64,000 nt of DNA from Bog-950 sp046329535 (lineage in GTDB: Bacteria > Bacteroidota > Bacteroidia > Chitinophagales > LD1): assembly GCA_046329535.1 (NCBI GenBank), contig JAXLUN010000001.1, positions 620,001 through 684,000 of the forward strand. Direction: 5' to 3'. Position 1 is the stretch's first letter. The number at the start of each line of letters is the position of its first letter. Shown one piece after another: positions 25,753-35,799 of this stretch. The notes beneath the pieces were generated by a model. That model saw only the letters and a program-made list of their open reading frames with translations, was not told where the DNA came from and did no database searches. The position numbers and the translations under genes are program-made.

Positions 25753-26105
25753 TAGTTGTGTAGATGTTCAACTTATAAATCCTTATCTCCCTACATCTTT
25801 AACACAGCATTTTTTTGCTTTATTCATAAATAGGCATTTACACTATATGTGTTATGATATTGAGCATCTACAGATATTAAATACTCCCCTTAAAGCCACT
25901 TGAGTATTGAGCTTTGTCATATTTCTGTCATATTCATTTTACGGGTGCATCAAATGCAAAATATCTGCTTAACATTGTTTGTGAAAAAAATTTACTTTTG
26001 ACCGCTTTTGGTTAAAGTAAACAATAAACACAGCTGTATTTTACCTGTTACAAAACGTTTTTTTGACAGTAAATACATCAATAGTTAAGATAAAAACAGA
26101 GACGC
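25753..26105. other. Intergenic region of 353 bp upstream of the TonB receptor operon
   Basis: No gene is seen. The region is AT-rich and ends about 105 bases after a promoter-like -7 box. Two copies of TGTCATATT lie at 25915-25923 and 25926-25934, 11 bases apart, which would place them on the same face of the helix and could form a regulator site. Confidence 0.5.
25993..26000 (+). promoter_or_regulatory. Candidate promoter -7 box (TAnnTTTG) for the TonB receptor operon
   Basis: TACTTTTG matches the Bacteroidota -7 consensus TAnnTTTG exactly and lies 105 bases before the ATG of the receptor. A good -33 box at the usual 19-base distance is missing; the nearest TTG lies 15 bases upstream. The long leader could hold further control. 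Confidence 0.4.
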
Positions 26106-29100
26106 ATGAAAAAATTATTTACCCTGGTTAGTTTGATAGCCGGATTTTTTGTTGCCAACGCGCAGAATGGTGAAATTTCAGGAAAAGTGCTTGATGAAAA
26201 TGGTGAAGGGGTGCCTATTGCCAATGTGGTTATTGTAGATAACAAAGGAGTATCGACCGGCCGGGGAACGACTACTGATTTTGATGGTAACTATTCTATC
26301 AAACCATTATCTCCGGGTAAATACAATGTTCAGTTCTCCTATCTGGGTTATGCTACCCAAATACAGCAAGGTATAGTTGTAAATGCCGATAAGTCTACCT
26401 TTATGGATATTAAACTGAAGCCCTCATCTAAAGAACTGGCAGAGGTTGAAATCGTATCTTATAAAGTGCCTCTTATTGATCCTGGAAAAACTTCTTCTCA
26501 AAATACAGTAACGGCAGAAGAAATTGCCAACATGCCAACTCGTAACGTATCTGATATAGCAGCCACTACAGCAGGTGCCTTCCAGTCAGACCAAGGTAAA
26601 GGTATTAACGTGAAGGGTGGTCGTGAAGATGGCACTGAATATTATATAGACGGTGTAAAAGTTACAGGTGTTCCTACCCTTCCGGCTACTGCTATAGAAC
26701 AGTTGCAGGTAATCACAGGTGGTATTCCTGCGAAATATGGAGACGTAACCGGAGGTATTGTGAATATTACATCCAAAGGGCCGGCCGGTCAGTTTAATGG
26801 CGGTGTGGAGGTTCAAACTTCACAAGGGCTGGACGCTTTTGGGTATAACCTTGTAAACGCCAACTTAACCGGCCCGGTATGGAAGAAAAAGGAATCTAAA
26901 AAAACCATTATCGGATTTTTTGCTGCCTTTGAATATTTACGTCAGCAAGACCCTAATCCTTCCGCAGTAGGAGTATGGCAGATTCGTCAGGAAGTATTAG
27001 ACTCACTAAGACAGTTTCCTCTGCTCAAGAAAGAAACAGCCAAAGGATTCAATTTGGCTTCTGAGAATATAACATACAAAGATATGTTCAAGCAGAAAGT
27101 GAAACCCAACACAGTTGAGAACAACTTTCGCGGAACCGGACGTATAGATATTAGACCGGCCGATAACTTTACACTTGCTTTTGGGGGATCTGTTTCATAC
27201 AGAGCTTACCATGACTGGGTGGAGAAGTATACACTCTTCAACTCTGAAAACAATCCGTTATATAAAGATTTGAACTGGCGTGTATTTGGCCGATTCACTC
27301 ATAACATACAATCTAAACAAAGTGACGAGGAGAGTGGTGATGGGAAAAAGAAGAAGTCTTCCGCATTCCAGAATGCATTTTACTCTATACAGGTAGATTA
27401 TGAAAAGTATAATGTTAGCTACGAGGATGAAACTCATGGAAACAATCCTTTTAAGTACGGATACATTGGAAAATTTGAAACTCAAAAGGCGCCTATATTT
27501 GGTTATGACACTTTTGCTGTAGGCAACCAGGTATTAACCGGTTGGAAACAATTGGGATTCCAAGATACGGCTGTAGTTTTTACACCGGGAACATTAAACC
27601 CTTACGGCACTCGTTTCACTCAACAATATTATGAGTTGTTGGATGCTCAAGTTGATGCCAATGGCGGATATCACGTTTACGGTGATGATAATACCATATT
27701 TACCTCTACTCTTGACCAGATTCAAAGTAATCAGGCACTGATTAACGGACAACGCTCTAACTTGAATTATAATATTTGGTACAACACAGGCCGACAATAC
27801 AATGGTTACGGAAAAAGCAGTGATAATGATCAATACCGTGTTCGTTTAGAAGGGGCATTTGACATTTTAAAACCCGGTGCACCAAGCCGCAACAAACATT
27901 CATTTGAGTTTGGGGTAGAGTTTGAGCAAAGAATTCAAAGAGCCTACACGGTATCTCCACTGGGTTTATGGCAACGTGCCAGAGGCCTAACCAATGCCCA
28001 TTTAGATGCCTTGGACAGATCTAACCCGACTTTGCGGATAAATGGAGTTGATTATGCATACAATGATCCTAATCGTCCTGCTTTTTTCTTAACTGATACC
28101 ATTCTATTCAATCGACTGTACAACTCAGAGAAGCAATCTTTCTTTGACAAGTCCCTACGTCAATCACTCGGATATTCAGAAACCAGTACTAACTTCATTG
28201 ATGTGGATCAGTTAAATCCGGATCAGTTAAACATCAATATGTTTTCACCGGAAGATTTGTTAGGTGATGGATCTGCTTTGGTGAGCTATCGTGGTTATGA
28301 TCCTTATGGCAACCGCTTGACTAAACAGCCTTCTTTTAATGATTTCTTTACCAAGAGAAGAGCAGATGGTGAGTTGGAAAGAGCTATTCCGGCATTCCGT
28401 CCTATTTATACTGCTGCGTATATCTCTGACAGATTTTATTTTAAAGATTTAACATTCAATGTAGGCGTTCGTTTAGATCGCTTTGATGCTAATCAGAAGG
28501 TATTGAAAGATGAATATTCCATTTACCCGATACTCACTAAATCGGAAGTATCTGAGTTGGGTGGAAATTCAGTGACCCATCCATCTAATATCGGGAGCGA
28601 TTACTATGTATATGTAGATAATTCTAAAGCCCCAACAGCTGTAGCCGGTTACCGTAAAGGAAATGTTTGGTATGATCGATTTGGTAATGAGTTATCCAGT
28701 GGTAAAAATGTGGCGAGTGCCTCATCTACCGGAACTATACAACCGTATTTGAAGAATGCAAATTCAGATATTAAAGACCCTGATAAGTTTGATCCGAACG
28801 GAACTTTTCAGGATTACAAGCCTACCATTATAGTAATGCCCCGTTTACAGTTTTCGTTTAATTTGACTGACAAGGCCTTATTTTTTGCTCACTATGACAT
28901 TCTTTCTCAGCGTCCTCAGGCACGTGCCATTATGGACCCTACAGATTATTTGTTCTTTATTGACAACCCGACAGATAATGCTTTGAATAACCCGAACCTG
29001 AAGCCGGAAAGAACCATAGATTTTGAATTAGGATTTAAACAACGCGTAAGCAATTCGGCAGCTTTCACTATTTCTGCTTTCTACCGCGAATTCAGAGATC

Positions 29101-29906
29101 AGGTGCAGGTTCGTAAAATTATTAACGCCTACCCTAAAGATTACCTGACTTACGGCAACATAGACTTTGGAACAACCAAAGGTTTTACACTTGATTTTGA
29201 TATGCGCAGAACCGGTAACTTCAGCGCAAAAGCAAACTATACCATGCAGTTTGCCGAAGGAACAGGCTCTGATGATCGTTCTCAGGTTAATCTGGTTAAC
29301 TCCAACCAACCGAATTTTAGAAGCATTAGTGCGCTTAACTATGATGCCCGTCACCTGATTAATGTGAATCTGAACTATAGCTACGGACAGGGTAAAGATT
29401 ATAACGGCCCCACTATTAAAAACAAGCAGATATTGGCCAATGCAGGGGTAAATCTTCAGCTATCAGCCCGCTCCGGAACTCCTTACACCGAACAGCAATT
29501 TGCAACTCCTGAGGCTTTGGAAGGACAGCCGGGAAGACCTATCACTAAAGGGTCTATTAATGGAACGCGGATGCCTTGGTATTTCCGTTTAAACATGCGT
29601 GTTTGGAAAGACTTCACTTTTGTAGTAGGTAAGAAAAATGAGAAGAAGGATGACAAACGTGAACTTGCTTTGCAAATCTATTTACAGATACAAAATCTGA
29701 TTGGCTCTAAGAATCCGGTTTCAGTTTACCGTTACACCGGCACTCCTGGCGATGATGGATACTTGAGCGACCCATCCAGTTTATCAGCAGTGCAGGCAGC
29801 TTTGAATCCTCAAGCTTACAAAGATCAGTATGCCGCTTATATTAACAGACCGGATAATTATGCTTTACCACGCAGAATTTATCTGGGTGCAGTATTTAGT
29901 TTTTAA
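26106..29906 (+). CDS. TonB-dependent receptor with carboxypeptidase-like N-terminal domain
   Basis: The 1,266-residue outer-membrane protein has a signal peptide (ending ANAQ). A carboxypeptidase-regulatory-like domain follows at about 22-110 (GEISGKVLDENGEGVPIANVVI, DFDGNYSIKPLSPGKY). The plug (about 130-235; EIANMPTRNVSDIAATTAGAF, YYIDGVKVTGVPTLPATAIEQLQVITGG) precedes a long barrel ending in a typical aromatic strand (RIYLGAVFSF). It should take up a large solute across the outer membrane with TonB energy. There is no SusD partner next to it. The next two genes encode a huge secreted protein and a PorV-like protein, probably in one operon. Confidence 0.9.
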   Translation: MKKLFTLVSLIAGFFVANAQNGEISGKVLDENGEGVPIANVVIVDNKGVSTGRGTTTDFDGNYSIKPLSPGKYNVQFSYLGYATQIQQGIVVNADKSTFMDIKLKPSSKELAEVEIVSYKVPLIDPGKTSSQNTVTAEEIANMPTRNVSDIAATTAGAFQSDQGKGINVKGGREDGTEYYIDGVKVTGVPTLPATAIEQLQVITGGIPAKYGDVTGGIVNITSKGPAGQFNGGVEVQTSQGLDAFGYNLVNANLTGPVWKKKESKKTIIGFFAAFEYLRQQDPNPSAVGVWQIRQEVLDSLRQFPLLKKETAKGFNLASENITYKDMFKQKVKPNTVENNFRGTGRIDIRPADNFTLAFGGSVSYRAYHDWVEKYTLFNSENNPLYKDLNWRVFGRFTHNIQSKQSDEESGDGKKKKSSAFQNAFYSIQVDYEKYNVSYEDETHGNNPFKYGYIGKFETQKAPIFGYDTFAVGNQVLTGWKQLGFQDTAVVFTPGTLNPYGTRFTQQYYELLDAQVDANGGYHVYGDDNTIFTSTLDQIQSNQALINGQRSNLNYNIWYNTGRQYNGYGKSSDNDQYRVRLEGAFDILKPGAPSRNKHSFEFGVEFEQRIQRAYTVSPLGLWQRARGLTNAHLDALDRSNPTLRINGVDYAYNDPNRPAFFLTDTILFNRLYNSEKQSFFDKSLRQSLGYSETSTNFIDVDQLNPDQLNINMFSPEDLLGDGSALVSYRGYDPYGNRLTKQPSFNDFFTKRRADGELERAIPAFRPIYTAAYISDRFYFKDLTFNVGVRLDRFDANQKVLKDEYSIYPILTKSEVSELGGNSVTHPSNIGSDYYVYVDNSKAPTAVAGYRKGNVWYDRFGNELSSGKNVASASSTGTIQPYLKNANSDIKDPDKFDPNGTFQDYKPTIIVMPRLQFSFNLTDKALFFAHYDILSQRPQARAIMDPTDYLFFIDNPTDNALNNPNLKPERTIDFELGFKQRVSNSAAFTISAFYREFRDQVQVRKIINAYPKDYLTYGNIDFGTTKGFTLDFDMRRTGNFSAKANYTMQFAEGTGSDDRSQVNLVNSNQPNFRSISALNYDARHLINVNLNYSYGQGKDYNGPTIKNKQILANAGVNLQLSARSGTPYTEQQFATPEALEGQPGRPITKGSINGTRMPWYFRLNMRVWKDFTFVVGKKNEKKDDKRELALQIYLQIQNLIGSKNPVSVYRYTGTPGDDGYLSDPSSLSAVQAALNPQAYKDQYAAYINRPDNYALPRRIYLGAVFSF

Positions 29907-29954
29907 TTGAACACTATCGAACCTAACCTATAGAAACATTATTTAAGTAAACTA

Positions 29955-32900
29955 ATGACCATGAAGAAGAACACACTAAGCACAGCATTGCTGGCTGCTC
30001 TTACACTACTTAGTGTAGCAGCTAATGCTACGGAAGATGTGAGGCATCCGAAGAAAGCAAATCACCGCTCAACGTTTAAAACAGAAGCCGGTGATTGCAC
30101 CACCCCACAAGCGCAGTTTGATTTGGATATTAATAACGTAAGAGCACGATTACTCACCGGAGGAGATTTATGGTGGAACCTTTCCGAAGCCCGCTATGCG
30201 GTGCCAAAAGGAGATGGTTCGGGAATCAGTTTGAATGCCCTTTTTGCAGGAGCTATATGGATTACGGGATATGATGCAGGTGGTAACTTAAAATGTGCTG
30301 CACAACGTTACCGGGCTGGTGGAGATGATTACTGGCCGGGACCACTAACAGGTGGGGTAGTTGATAAAGCAACGTGCAGTAAGTACGATCGTTTTTTCAA
30401 TGTATACGGAGCAGACATTGATAAAGCACAGACTGCTTTCTTACAGAAGGGTTCTTCTACTACTTTGGCCGATATACCGAAATCTTTGTTGGCATGGCCG
30501 GCTAAAGGAAACCAATATTTGGCTACAGATCCATCTTTAATAGGAGAAACATTTAACGTAACTGATAACCTGGCACCTTTTAGAGATGTTGATGGAGATG
30601 GAATTTATGACCCTCTTAAAGGCGACTACCCGGTAATACTTTGCCGTGGGCAGGAAGCAGAGGCTTATGCAGACCAAATGATTTTTTGGGTATTTAATGA
30701 TGGAGGAAATCTGCATACCGAAAGTAACGGACAAGCCATCGGGGTTCAGGTAAACGCGCTGGCATTTGCCTTTCAAACTACCGATGAGATTAATAACATG
30801 ACCTTTTACAAGTATGAAATAACTAACAAATCATCTAACCCGCTTCAGCAGACTTATATATCGCAATGGGCTGATCCGGATTTAGGAAACTTTGGAAACG
30901 ACCGCGTAGGTTGTGATACTACCAGAAGCTTAGCTATTGTATGGAATGGAAGTACTCCGGATGCTGATAATGGAGGTGTGGGAGGATACGGTACAGATTT
31001 ACCTATTTTTGGGATAGACTTTTTCGAAGGGCCTTTGAGTGACAGTGGTCAGCAGTTGGGTCTTTCTTCGTTTGTATATTTTACCAATGGTGCATCTTTT
31101 GCCCAGTCTGATCCAAGTTCTGCGGCTCAGTATCGCAACTACATGACCGGATTTTGGAATGATGGAACTCCGTTTACATCTGGTGGAACAGGAACAGGAT
31201 ATGGTGGTACCACTCCTGTTAAATATCTTTTTCCTGGCAATCCGATTGATGCAAATGCATGGAGTGAGGTTCAAACCGGAGTATCTCTGGCGGCTGGTGA
31301 TAGAAGAACAGTTCAAACTTCCGGTCCATTTACACTAACTCCCGGAACTCCTCAATATGTTACTGTTGGTTGTGTATTTGTTCGCCCATCTGGCGGAGTA
31401 GGTATTCCTCCAAATTTTGAAACATCTATAGGCCCTGCCGATGATAAAGCACAGAATTTGTTCAATACCTGTTTCAAGCTGGTGGATGGTCCGGATGCAC
31501 CTACCTTGGCTATTCGTGAAATGAAAAATCAAATCATTATTAACCTGCTTAATTTACCAGGCTCTAACAATGAAGGAGAGGCTTACAATCAGGTTGACGG
31601 AGGAGTTGCGCAGGCCGTATATCAATATCTTGGCGGTAATGGCGACTCAACTTATACTTTTGAAGGATATAATTTGTATCAGGTAGCGAATGCAACCGTT
31701 TCGGCCACCGAACTTAACGACCCAGCCAAAGCATTATTGATTGCTCAGGTTGATGTGAAGAATGGAATCAAAAAAGTGGTGAATTTTGTGAAGGATGCAT
31801 CTCTTAACCTATTTATTCCGGTGTTAAAAGTAGATGGTAAGGATGAAGGGATTACCAATTCATTCAACATCACTCAGGATTTGTTTGCCACCGGTTCCAA
31901 TAGTCAGTTAGTTAACCATAAAACATATTATTATACAGCTACAGCCTATGCTTATAATAATTACATTCCTTACGACCAGGCTAATCCATTGGCTGGAGGA
32001 CAGCAAACTCCATATATTCAGGGTCGAGGAAATTTTAGAATTTATTCGGCTATACCTCATATTTCCGACCCTCGTAATGAAGGTACCATTATTAATGCTG
32101 CTTGGGGAGATGGTGTGGATGTAAAACGAATTGAAGGAAGTGGAAATGGAGGCAATGTGCTTCAGTTAACTCCCGAAACAATAGCCAAAATTCTGGACCC
32201 ATCCTCTAACTCTTTTGTGGATACTCTTGTTTACGAAAAAGGCTCTGACCCTATAGGTTTTAAAGTGGTAGATCCTGTTAGCTTAAAAGAAGCTGATTTT
32301 GAATTGCAACTTGTCGACACGGTTACCAACCCTATTGGCGCAACCACGTCTTGGATACTGAAAGATTTAACTAATAATGTAACTATTAAGAGTGACCGTA
32401 ATCTGGATAGACCTTATGAGCAGCAGATATTTTCAACCAGCGGTAGTGACCGAATTGACTATGGATTTTCTATTAAGTTAGGAACACCTGCCAATTTGTA
32501 TACTATTCCGGGTAGTTATCTGGCTACAACAGGTGCTCCGAACAGATATGTGTATGGCGCTACTGAATCTTCAATTACCTTCCAAAACCCCACTGAAAGA
32601 TGGTTAAGTTTTGTAAAAGATGCAGGAACTAATGTTCCGAGCAACTGGATTCGTTCCGGAGTGGAAAAGTATAGTAATGCCGCCAATGCAAGCACTGAAT
32701 CTAAGAACTCTGCAGGTGTATTTGATGATAATTACTACTACTTAGGGGCTACACAAAGTGCTTACCCTAACTATACTTTCACAGACTCTAATGAAGTGTA
32801 TGAGAATATACTGGAGGGCACCTGGGCGCCTTACTGTTTAACAGCTAACTACAACAACCGTAGCCCAGCAACCGGTGTTGTTCCTTACGTTTACGGACCA

Positions 32901-34073
32901 GGGTTTAAATGGAAAAACCATAACCCTGCTCAAACACAGCAAACACCACCACAGAATACATTGGATCGTATTGCCAGCGTAGACATTGTTATTACCAGCG
33001 ATCCATCTAAATGGAGCCGTTGTATCGTGTTTGAAACCGGTGAGGATGATGGTATAAATATAGGCGCAGATTTCGCTCCTAACGGAAAGGCTCCTAAAAA
33101 AGGCCAGTTGAGAATGCAGCGTTCTATGTTAAAAGACAATAATGGCAACTTATACGAAGACCCAAGCACTACACCTGACACAGGACGTTCATGGTTTCCG
33201 GGTTATGCTGTTAATGTAGAAACAGGAGAGCGTTTGAATATTGCTTTTGGTGAAAGCTCAGATCAAGGAGATCAGAACGGTCGCGATATGTTGTGGAATC
33301 CAACATCCAACGTGTATAGTCCGCTTGGAACTACTTACTTTGGTGGCAAGCACTTCATTTATGTGATGGATACCAAATATGATGGGTGTGACTCTGCACA
33401 AAGATTGCTGTTAGATTACTACAATCTTTCTAATCCTTTTTCAACTATCAATCCGGCATTACACCCGCTGTATCGTAGTTTGATGTGGACTTCAATTCCT
33501 TACATTACACCAGGCTACAGCTTTGTAAATGGATATATCCCTCCGGCTGATGTAACAATCAAGTTACGTGTTGAAAAACCATATAGCCGATTCTCAACCA
33601 ATGCCACTAGTGGGGATCCATTGCCGCGTTATCAGTTTAGCACAAAAGGAATGGGTGCTACCGAAAAGAACGCAGAAGTTTCAAAGAATGCGCTTGATTT
33701 AATTCGCATCGTTCCTAACCCATATCTGGCTTATTCCGCTTATGAAACCGATCAGAACAGCAGTCGGGTAAAGGTTACTAACCTGCCTAACAAGTGTGAG
33801 ATAACTATCTTCTCTTTAGATGGCTCGCTGATTCGCAAGTTAAGCAGGGCTATTGATGTGGATCCGGCTACCAATAAGCGGATTGATATCAGTGAAGGTT
33901 CGCCTGCCAATGACATCAATCTTGATAACACAGTTGATTGGGATTTGAAAAATGAGAAGGGTGTTCCTATTGCCAGCGGTATTTATTTATTTCATATAGA
34001 AGCTCCTGGTATAGGGCAAAAAACCTTGAAATGGTTTGGTGCTGTTCGTCCGGCCGATACTTCTAATTTCTAA
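29955..34073 (+). CDS. Very large secreted protein with C-terminal Ig/sorting-like domain, unknown function
   Basis: The 1,372-residue protein starts at ATG 29955 (or at 29961, the third codon) with a signal peptide ending ANA. The N-terminal third contains a block FDLDINNVRARLLTGGD and then LWWNLSEARYAVPKG, which I recall from large Bacteroidota proteins near PorV-like genes; there is no known activity. A calcium-binding-like DVDGDGIYDPLKGDYP motif follows at about residue 212. The last 130 residues (RIVPNPYLAYSAYE, ITIFSLDGSLIRKL, KGVPIASGIYLFHIEAPG) look like a FlgD-Ig/type A sorting-like domain, though it carries an extra WFGAVRPADTSNF end. Probably exported by T9SS. Position between receptor and PorV suggests a surface complex. 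Confidence 0.72.
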   Translation: MTMKKNTLSTALLAALTLLSVAANATEDVRHPKKANHRSTFKTEAGDCTTPQAQFDLDINNVRARLLTGGDLWWNLSEARYAVPKGDGSGISLNALFAGAIWITGYDAGGNLKCAAQRYRAGGDDYWPGPLTGGVVDKATCSKYDRFFNVYGADIDKAQTAFLQKGSSTTLADIPKSLLAWPAKGNQYLATDPSLIGETFNVTDNLAPFRDVDGDGIYDPLKGDYPVILCRGQEAEAYADQMIFWVFNDGGNLHTESNGQAIGVQVNALAFAFQTTDEINNMTFYKYEITNKSSNPLQQTYISQWADPDLGNFGNDRVGCDTTRSLAIVWNGSTPDADNGGVGGYGTDLPIFGIDFFEGPLSDSGQQLGLSSFVYFTNGASFAQSDPSSAAQYRNYMTGFWNDGTPFTSGGTGTGYGGTTPVKYLFPGNPIDANAWSEVQTGVSLAAGDRRTVQTSGPFTLTPGTPQYVTVGCVFVRPSGGVGIPPNFETSIGPADDKAQNLFNTCFKLVDGPDAPTLAIREMKNQIIINLLNLPGSNNEGEAYNQVDGGVAQAVYQYLGGNGDSTYTFEGYNLYQVANATVSATELNDPAKALLIAQVDVKNGIKKVVNFVKDASLNLFIPVLKVDGKDEGITNSFNITQDLFATGSNSQLVNHKTYYYTATAYAYNNYIPYDQANPLAGGQQTPYIQGRGNFRIYSAIPHISDPRNEGTIINAAWGDGVDVKRIEGSGNGGNVLQLTPETIAKILDPSSNSFVDTLVYEKGSDPIGFKVVDPVSLKEADFELQLVDTVTNPIGATTSWILKDLTNNVTIKSDRNLDRPYEQQIFSTSGSDRIDYGFSIKLGTPANLYTIPGSYLATTGAPNRYVYGATESSITFQNPTERWLSFVKDAGTNVPSNWIRSGVEKYSNAANASTESKNSAGVFDDNYYYLGATQSAYPNYTFTDSNEVYENILEGTWAPYCLTANYNNRSPATGVVPYVYGPGFKWKNHNPAQTQQTPPQNTLDRIASVDIVITSDPSKWSRCIVFETGEDDGINIGADFAPNGKAPKKGQLRMQRSMLKDNNGNLYEDPSTTPDTGRSWFPGYAVNVETGERLNIAFGESSDQGDQNGRDMLWNPTSNVYSPLGTTYFGGKHFIYVMDTKYDGCDSAQRLLLDYYNLSNPFSTINPALHPLYRSLMWTSIPYITPGYSFVNGYIPPADVTIKLRVEKPYSRFSTNATSGDPLPRYQFSTKGMGATEKNAEVSKNALDLIRIVPNPYLAYSAYETDQNSSRVKVTNLPNKCEITIFSLDGSLIRKLSRAIDVDPATNKRIDISEGSPANDINLDNTVDWDLKNEKGVPIASGIYLFHIEAPGIGQKTLKWFGAVRPADTSNF

Positions 34074-34117
34074 AAAAGCAGTGGTTAATTTTTATAGCAT
34101 ACTTTAAAGCAAACGAT

Positions 34118-35194
34118 ATGAAGAGAATTTTAGCAATACTAACTACGGCAGTGATGCTTACCGGCTCCACAGTTTATGCGGGTAATCCCGATAGAAGAGG
34201 AGAAGCTGGTGCTTATGAACTGCTGATGAACGGATGGGGGCGCTCATCAGGTTTTTGGAGCATGAACACAGCCGGTATTCGTGGTATAGAGTCTGAACGA
34301 ATAAACGTTGCCGGTTTAGCTTTTGTGAAGAAAACGGAAATTGCAGCGGCTTATACCTTATGGTTACAGGGATCGGGTGTGGGTGTTGCTCACGTAGGAA
34401 TTGCACAGAATTTTAAGGAAACTAATGTGATTGGTTTGAGTGTTCAGGCCCTTAATTTGGGAAGTATTGAACGAACCACCACACAAAATCCGGAAGGTGG
34501 AGTAGGTACATACAAACCTACATTTCTGAATATCGGGGTATCATATTCCAAGCTTTTTTCAAATAGTATCTCTGGGGGAATCACTTTACGTTTAATTAAT
34601 GAGAGTTTAGGTAACCTGAATGCCTTTGGTTTTGCTGTAGATGCAGGTCTGCAGTATGTAACCGGTCCTAAAGACAATATCCACTTTGGTGTATCTCTGC
34701 GAAACGTAGGAACACCTATGAAGTTTAAAGGTGATGCTTTGGCAAATTCTGTTCAGGTTATTTCATCAACTACTTACCAGTTAACGGTAGAAAATAAACC
34801 GAATAAGTTTGAATTACCAACGCAATTGAATATTGGCGCAGCTTACGATTTCTGGATGGGAAAGAAAAAAGAGATTGAACCTAAAGTTTACAAGCAGGAT
34901 TTTCGTTTAACAGCTCTGGCTAATTTTACTTCGAACGCCTTTGGTTATGATCATTACGGTGTGGGTTTGGAGTTTGGCTGGAAAGAAATGCTGATGTTGC
35001 GTGCAGCTTACCGTTTTGAAACAGGGCAGTTTAAAAAGGCCACCCGATTAAATGCGTATACCGGTTTTGCCTGTGGTTTAACTTTTGATGCTCCATTGAA
35101 GAAAGACGGCCCTCGTTTAGGTATTGATTACTCTTTTAGAGCTACTCAGCCATTTCAGGGCACTCATAGTATAGGGTTGCACTTTAACCTGTAA
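34118..35194 (+). CDS. PorV/PorQ-family outer membrane protein
   Basis: The 358-residue protein has a signal peptide (ending VYA) and then the family-typical GEAGAYELLMNGWGRSSGFWSMNTAGIRGIESERINVAGLAF. Beta strands of a FadL-like barrel follow, ending SIGLHFNL. PorV-like proteins act as shuttles or anchors for T9SS cargo at the outer membrane. The cargo here is probably the 1,372-residue protein encoded 44 bases upstream. It closes the operon, as a terminator follows 25 bases after the stop. Confidence 0.75.
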   Translation: MKRILAILTTAVMLTGSTVYAGNPDRRGEAGAYELLMNGWGRSSGFWSMNTAGIRGIESERINVAGLAFVKKTEIAAAYTLWLQGSGVGVAHVGIAQNFKETNVIGLSVQALNLGSIERTTTQNPEGGVGTYKPTFLNIGVSYSKLFSNSISGGITLRLINESLGNLNAFGFAVDAGLQYVTGPKDNIHFGVSLRNVGTPMKFKGDALANSVQVISSTTYQLTVENKPNKFELPTQLNIGAAYDFWMGKKKEIEPKVYKQDFRLTALANFTSNAFGYDHYGVGLEFGWKEMLMLRAAYRFETGQFKKATRLNAYTGFACGLTFDAPLKKDGPRLGIDYSFRATQPFQGTHSIGLHFNL

Positions 35195-35218
35195 ATTGTA
35201 ATTTCGTTTTACGAATAA

Positions 35219-35254
35219 GAAAGACGTCTCTCACGGAGGGGCGTCTTTCGTTTT
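35219..35254 (+). terminator. Terminator after the TonB/PorV operon
   Basis: An 8-bp perfect stem (GAAAGACG / CGTCTTTC) encloses a 15-base loop whose bases can pair further, followed by GTTTT. It lies 25 bases after the stop codon and before the greA leader. Confidence 0.75.
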
Positions 35255-35303
35255 AATCAGATCATTATTTTTTAATTATTACACGAAACTAAATCGTATA
35301 GTT

Positions 35304-35777
35304 ATGTCAGGCATATTTTACATGAGTAAAGAAGGATTGGAAAAACTTCAGGAAGAGATTAAATATTTAAGAACCGTACGCAGACCAGAGATTGCCCGAG
35401 CTATAGCCGAGGCACGCGAGAAAGGCGACCTATCTGAAAATGCAGAATACCATGCCGCCAAAGAGGAGCAGGGCCATTTAGAAGCTAAACTTGCCGAAAT
35501 GGAAGGTAAAATTGCCAACGCTCGCCTCATGGATGAAAGCATGCTGGATGCATCTAAGGCTAACATTCTTTCTACGGTAGAAGTGCTGAACAAAAAGTTA
35601 AGCAAGAAAATGAAATTTACATTGGTAAGCGAGGCGGAAGCAAACCTGAAAGAGGGAAAACTTTCAGTGTCCTCTCCAATTGGTAAGGCACTTTTAGGTA
35701 AATCGGTTGGTGAGGTTGTCAAGGCGGTTACACCTGCCGGAGATATGGAATTTGAAATTTTGAATATCTCTATTTGA
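35304..35777 (+). CDS. greA: Transcription elongation factor GreA
   Basis: The 157-residue protein has the N-terminal coiled coil (YMSKEGLEKLQEEIKYLRTVRRPEIARAIAEAREKGDLSENAEYHAAKEEQ) with the acidic tip DLSENAEY. The C-terminal FKBP-like domain ends with PIGKALLGKSVGEVVKAVTPAGDMEFEIL. It rescues backtracked RNA polymerase by helping cleave the transcript. Length is as expected. It is followed 22 bases later by a HIT gene, a common pair in Bacteroidota. Confidence 0.95.
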   Translation: MSGIFYMSKEGLEKLQEEIKYLRTVRRPEIARAIAEAREKGDLSENAEYHAAKEEQGHLEAKLAEMEGKIANARLMDESMLDASKANILSTVEVLNKKLSKKMKFTLVSEAEANLKEGKLSVSSPIGKALLGKSVGEVVKAVTPAGDMEFEILNISI

Positions 35778-35799
35778 TTCGTACAATCTGTATATACTC

